Below are positions 4,673-7,103 of a stretch of 7,103 nt of DNA, piece by piece (within the stretch, counting starts at the first letter, position 1; every line of letters starts with the position of its first letter). The DNA lies in contig JAVKLI010000034.1 of NCBI GenBank assembly GCA_031539425.1, forward strand, positions 1 to 7,103, in the 5' to 3' direction. The notes under the pieces are model-generated. The model made no database searches. It had not been told where the DNA came from and saw nothing but the letters and a program-made list of their open reading frames with translations. Made by a program: the position numbers and the translations under genes. This DNA is from UBA4416 sp031539425. GTDB lineage: Bacteria; Bacteroidota; Bacteroidia; B-17B0; Aurantibacillaceae.

Positions 4673-6925
4673 TTATTGCTTAATAAATTTTTGAACCATT
4701 TTTACTTTATCATCTGAAATTACGATAGAATAAATACCTTCAAATAAGGAAGAGGTATTAATATTAAGTTTATTATTTAATACTGTTTTTTCAATTAAAA
4801 CTAGTTGTCCAAACATATTGTATACATAAGCTACTACAGTGTTTGCATTAATTTTATTTAAATTTAAATCTATATTTAAATTATTAGAAACTGGATTTGG
4901 ATATAATTTAAAAAAATCATTTTCAGTTGCATTACTGTTTAACATAGCAGCTACAGATATAGTAAATGGAAAATTATTTATATCAAAAAATATATTATTT
5001 ACTGGGTACACCTTTATTCGACATTGGCTAGAATTTACATTTGGAATTACAATTTGTTCTGAGCCATCGTTTGGCGTATTTGCAACTATTACCGTAAATG
5101 TACTACCATTATTTACGCTTAAAGCAATGTTTACATTTTGACAATTAATAGCAGCTAAGGTTGTATTCCCTACGCTCCATGTTACCAGCTGCGAGGTACC
5201 TATGCTATACCCTATATTAGGGGTATTTTGAGAAGTAACTTCAAATGGTGCGGTATTAGCTAAAGTAGTTACTGTAGTAGTATTGTAACAAATGCCTCCA
5301 CCGTTTAATTTATTGTCTCGAGCTGTAAATCTAAAAGTTAATATTTGAGGTGAAGATGTTAAATACTCACCTTTAACAGTTGTGTAGGTTGTTGGCCCTG
5401 CTAGTATAGAAGATAGTATAGGAAAACTTCTGGAAACAGAAGTTGTTGGGGTATAAGATCTAAAGTATGGTGTTGTGCCATTATTCCAAGGACCACCATT
5501 TCCTGAACCAATATTAGTAGCTTCCCATGAGTAAGTAAGCGCATCATTATCAGGGTCTGTTGCGGCGCCAGTTAAACTAAATGGTGTGCCAACAGGTATT
5601 ACATAACTTTGAATGGCTGGCACGTTAGGTGGGTTATTTCCTGTAGATATTAATGTGCCACAAGTATTCCCCGACCCATTAATAGTAAGGTTAACAATCT
5701 CATCAAAACTAGCTGCATGGTAGTAAGGTATAGAATGAGACGTAATATTATCATTACCACAAATGCCTGCATATGACATCACTGTTAAACCACTACCTGG
5801 TTCTACGCTTTTGTTTGCGGATCTATTACCGCCACAGCTACCCAATTGAGAGTTAAAAGTATGACTTCCTCCCAGTTGATGCCCCATTTCATGTGCAACA
5901 TAATCTATATCATAAGGATCTCCAACGGGGTTGGAACTTCCAGTTATACCTCTTGCTTTTGAAGATGTTCTGCAAACACAAATTAATTCTGCTAAACCTC
6001 CGCCACCAGTACTAAAGGTGTGCCCTAAATCAAAATTTGCAGAGCCTATAGTAGCTGTAATAATAGACTGGCTTTGGTTAATTAAAGTATTAGCATTTGA
6101 ATTATCTTGAGTAGTAAATCCAGACCCGAATGAGCTTGTAAATAGTACCAAAGTAGTTGAAGGTACTAAGGTTAACTTAATAGCTAATTCGTTTTGCAAC
6201 ACACCGTCTACTCTATTTAATGTTGTTACCACTTTTGATAATACTTGAGTTATAGTAGGGCTAGCATTTCCTGTAGCTGCTATAGCGTATTCTTTAGTGC
6301 AAGCAATAGCCACTCGGTAATTTCTTAATTGAGCCCCAATACATGGAGCGCTAGCGGTAGTTTTAAGTTTAATTTCATCTGTAGTAGAATTTATTAGCAA
6401 ATCATCTGTTAAATAGGCATTATTTAAGTTTAATTCTTTTTTTAAATCATTTACATAATAGGATAAATGATTTATATTATCCCACCGTGAATAAGGATCT
6501 ACATATACCTCTCCTAGCGGAGTGCGTATCATGGCGTGAAATCCATATTCTGTTAAATCAATCACACCATTGGCATATTTATCATCAATCCCTATAATAT
6601 TATATGTTTTTATATTAGGAAACTGTACTAATAAATCATGGTGCATCACTTCTGTTTCGAGTACTAAAAATTTTTGATAAGTGCCATCAGGCATTGGAAT
6701 ATCAATAGTTGTATTTGAATTAGAAATAAAGCCTTGTTTTTCATGAGGCGCATTGTGTAATACAGATTTTAAAAAGCTAGTATTTAATTGAAAAGAATTA
6801 TATTTTGACGGGTTAATATCTTTAGCATTATTTAAATTGTTTATCAATTTCCAATACTGGCCTTGAGCTTGAAGACTAAGCAATGCAATTAAAAAGAATA
6901 GTAATATATGTTTTTTATTTTTCAT
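4673..6925 (-). CDS. Secreted reprolysin-like zinc metalloprotease with T9SS C-terminal sorting domain
   Basis: A 750-residue exported protease. Residues 1-22 are a signal peptide (basic start, hydrophobic core, cleavage near AQG-Q). Residues about 23-190 look like a propeptide. The catalytic domain (about 195-425) carries the metzincin zinc site HEMGHQLGGSH at 345-355: His345, His349 and His355 as ligands and Glu346 as general base. The Met-turn VMSYAGIC follows with Met383, the arrangement of M12B-like peptidases of Bacteroidota. Residues about 430-555 form an Ig/cadherin-like domain (TDPDNDALTYSWEA), and about 560-658 a beta-sandwich module typical of these proteins (VTWSVGNT, NDGSEQIVIPN, NIFFDINNFPFTI). 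Residues 672-750 are a type A T9SS sorting domain (LYPNPVSNNLNI, MFGQ, EGIYSI), so the product should cross the outer membrane by T9SS and be released or surface-attached. Cysteines are frequent (e.g. 195, 209, 316, 318, 364, 389, 422), suiting disulfides outside the cell. The substrate is unknown. The gene is intact, with its own upstream region. Confidence 0.95.
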   Translation of the reverse strand: MKNKKHILLFFLIALLSLQAQGQYWKLINNLNNAKDINPSKYNSFQLNTSFLKSVLHNAPHEKQGFISNSNTTIDIPMPDGTYQKFLVLETEVMHHDLLVQFPNIKTYNIIGIDDKYANGVIDLTEYGFHAMIRTPLGEVYVDPYSRWDNINHLSYYVNDLKKELNLNNAYLTDDLLINSTTDEIKLKTTASAPCIGAQLRNYRVAIACTKEYAIAATGNASPTITQVLSKVVTTLNRVDGVLQNELAIKLTLVPSTTLVLFTSSFGSGFTTQDNSNANTLINQSQSIITATIGSANFDLGHTFSTGGGGLAELICVCRTSSKARGITGSSNPVGDPYDIDYVAHEMGHQLGGSHTFNSQLGSCGGNRSANKSVEPGSGLTVMSYAGICGNDNITSHSIPYYHAASFDEIVNLTINGSGNTCGTLISTGNNPPNVPAIQSYVIPVGTPFSLTGAATDPDNDALTYSWEATNIGSGNGGPWNNGTTPYFRSYTPTTSVSRSFPILSSILAGPTTYTTVKGEYLTSSPQILTFRFTARDNKLNGGGICYNTTTVTTLANTAPFEVTSQNTPNIGYSIGTSQLVTWSVGNTTLAAINCQNVNIALSVNNGSTFTVIVANTPNDGSEQIVIPNVNSSQCRIKVYPVNNIFFDINNFPFTISVAAMLNSNATENDFFKLYPNPVSNNLNIDLNLNKINANTVVAYVYNMFGQLVLIEKTVLNNKLNINTSSLFEGIYSIVISDDKVKMVQKFIKQ

Positions 6926-7103
6926 TTTTTTGAATTAAAAATTTAACAAATCTATTATTTTATATTAAAATTCATTGTTGTCCGATAAAAATACGAATTA
7001 GCACTTTATCTCTTTAAGAAAGTTGATTTTATTGAATAGTATTTAAATTTCTGAAAGCGAAGCCCCCCTATGTATCAAATAAGTCTAATTTAGTTTGATT
7101 GAT
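6926..7103. other. AT-rich upstream region of the metalloprotease gene
   Basis: No credible gene is seen in these 178 bases. The stretch holds the candidate -7 box and one conspicuous C6 run at 7063-7068 (G6 on the minus strand, followed there by CTTCGCTTTC). That G-run and the pyrimidine stretch after it could fold only through mostly G-U pairs, so it is not a convincing terminator. A minus-strand frame running off the right edge ends at a TAG (7068-7070) after 11 codons; it could be the tail of a further gene but is too short to judge. Confidence 0.4.
6947..6954 (-). promoter_or_regulatory. Candidate -7 promoter box upstream of the metalloprotease gene
   Basis: On the minus strand this reads TAGATTTG, matching TAnnTTTG. 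Its last base is 21 nt before the A of the protease ATG, almost the same spacing as the box before accA, which lends each some support. No -33 TTG is seen 17-23 nt upstream. If used, the transcript would have a leader of roughly 14 nt. Confidence 0.35.

Noticed and set aside
4839..5141. Plus-strand 100-codon open frame
   Set aside because: Antisense to the C-terminal modules of the metalloprotease; a shadow frame in AT-rich DNA.
5861..5893. Protease zinc site considered as atypical
   Set aside because: HEMGHQLGGSH with a downstream Met-turn is the standard metzincin pattern; nothing is missing.
7063..7068. C6 run considered as a phase-variable tract
   Set aside because: Short, and more than 130 bp upstream of the protease start, not within a gene or between promoter elements.
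7068..7103. Eleven-codon minus-strand frame entering from the right edge
   Set aside because: Too short to support a gene call; any edge frame may show this.

Overview
The window most likely comes from a member of the Bacteroidota. Evidence: the DNA is AT-rich; there is a secreted metalloprotease with a Type IX secretion (T9SS) C-terminal sorting domain, a system confined to this phylum; two intergenic regions carry a TAnnTTTG -7 box of the Bacteroidota type; Shine-Dalgarno sequences are weak or absent; and a peptidase-S74-type protein end of the kind common in this phylum sits at the left edge. The class or genus cannot be fixed from the sequence.

Layout, left to right. Positions 1-209 (+) hold the C-terminus of an S74 (intramolecular chaperone) protein. 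Positions 210-404 are a convergent intergenic spacer that is GC-richer than the other spacers and carries several small repeats plus an unexplained 52-codon reading frame. From 405 to 4558 every gene is on the minus strand and tightly packed. In transcription order they are accA (acetyl-CoA carboxylase alpha), efp (elongation factor P), an outer-membrane beta-barrel-like protein, lipA (lipoyl synthase) and a membrane-anchored coiled-coil protein. Gaps are 23 and 22 bp, followed by overlaps or near-contacts, so this reads as one five-gene operon, with a candidate promoter just before accA. Upstream, again on the minus strand, 4673-6925 encodes a 750-residue reprolysin-like zinc metalloprotease with its own candidate promoter. 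Positions 6926-7103 are AT-rich leader sequence.

Functionally, AccA makes malonyl-CoA, the entry to fatty acid synthesis, and LipA converts octanoyl groups derived from that pathway to lipoyl groups on dehydrogenase subunits. The two enzymes are therefore metabolically linked. EF-P is a general translation factor. The two envelope proteins are uncharacterised. The protease is an exported product with no obvious functional tie to the operon.

I found no CRISPR array, mobile element, RNA gene, toxin-antitoxin pair or defence cassette, and no convincing undescribed multi-gene system. The points most worth a second look are the non-lysine tip of the EF-P loop, the compositionally distinct convergent spacer with its small frame, and the uncharacterised envelope proteins embedded in a housekeeping operon.
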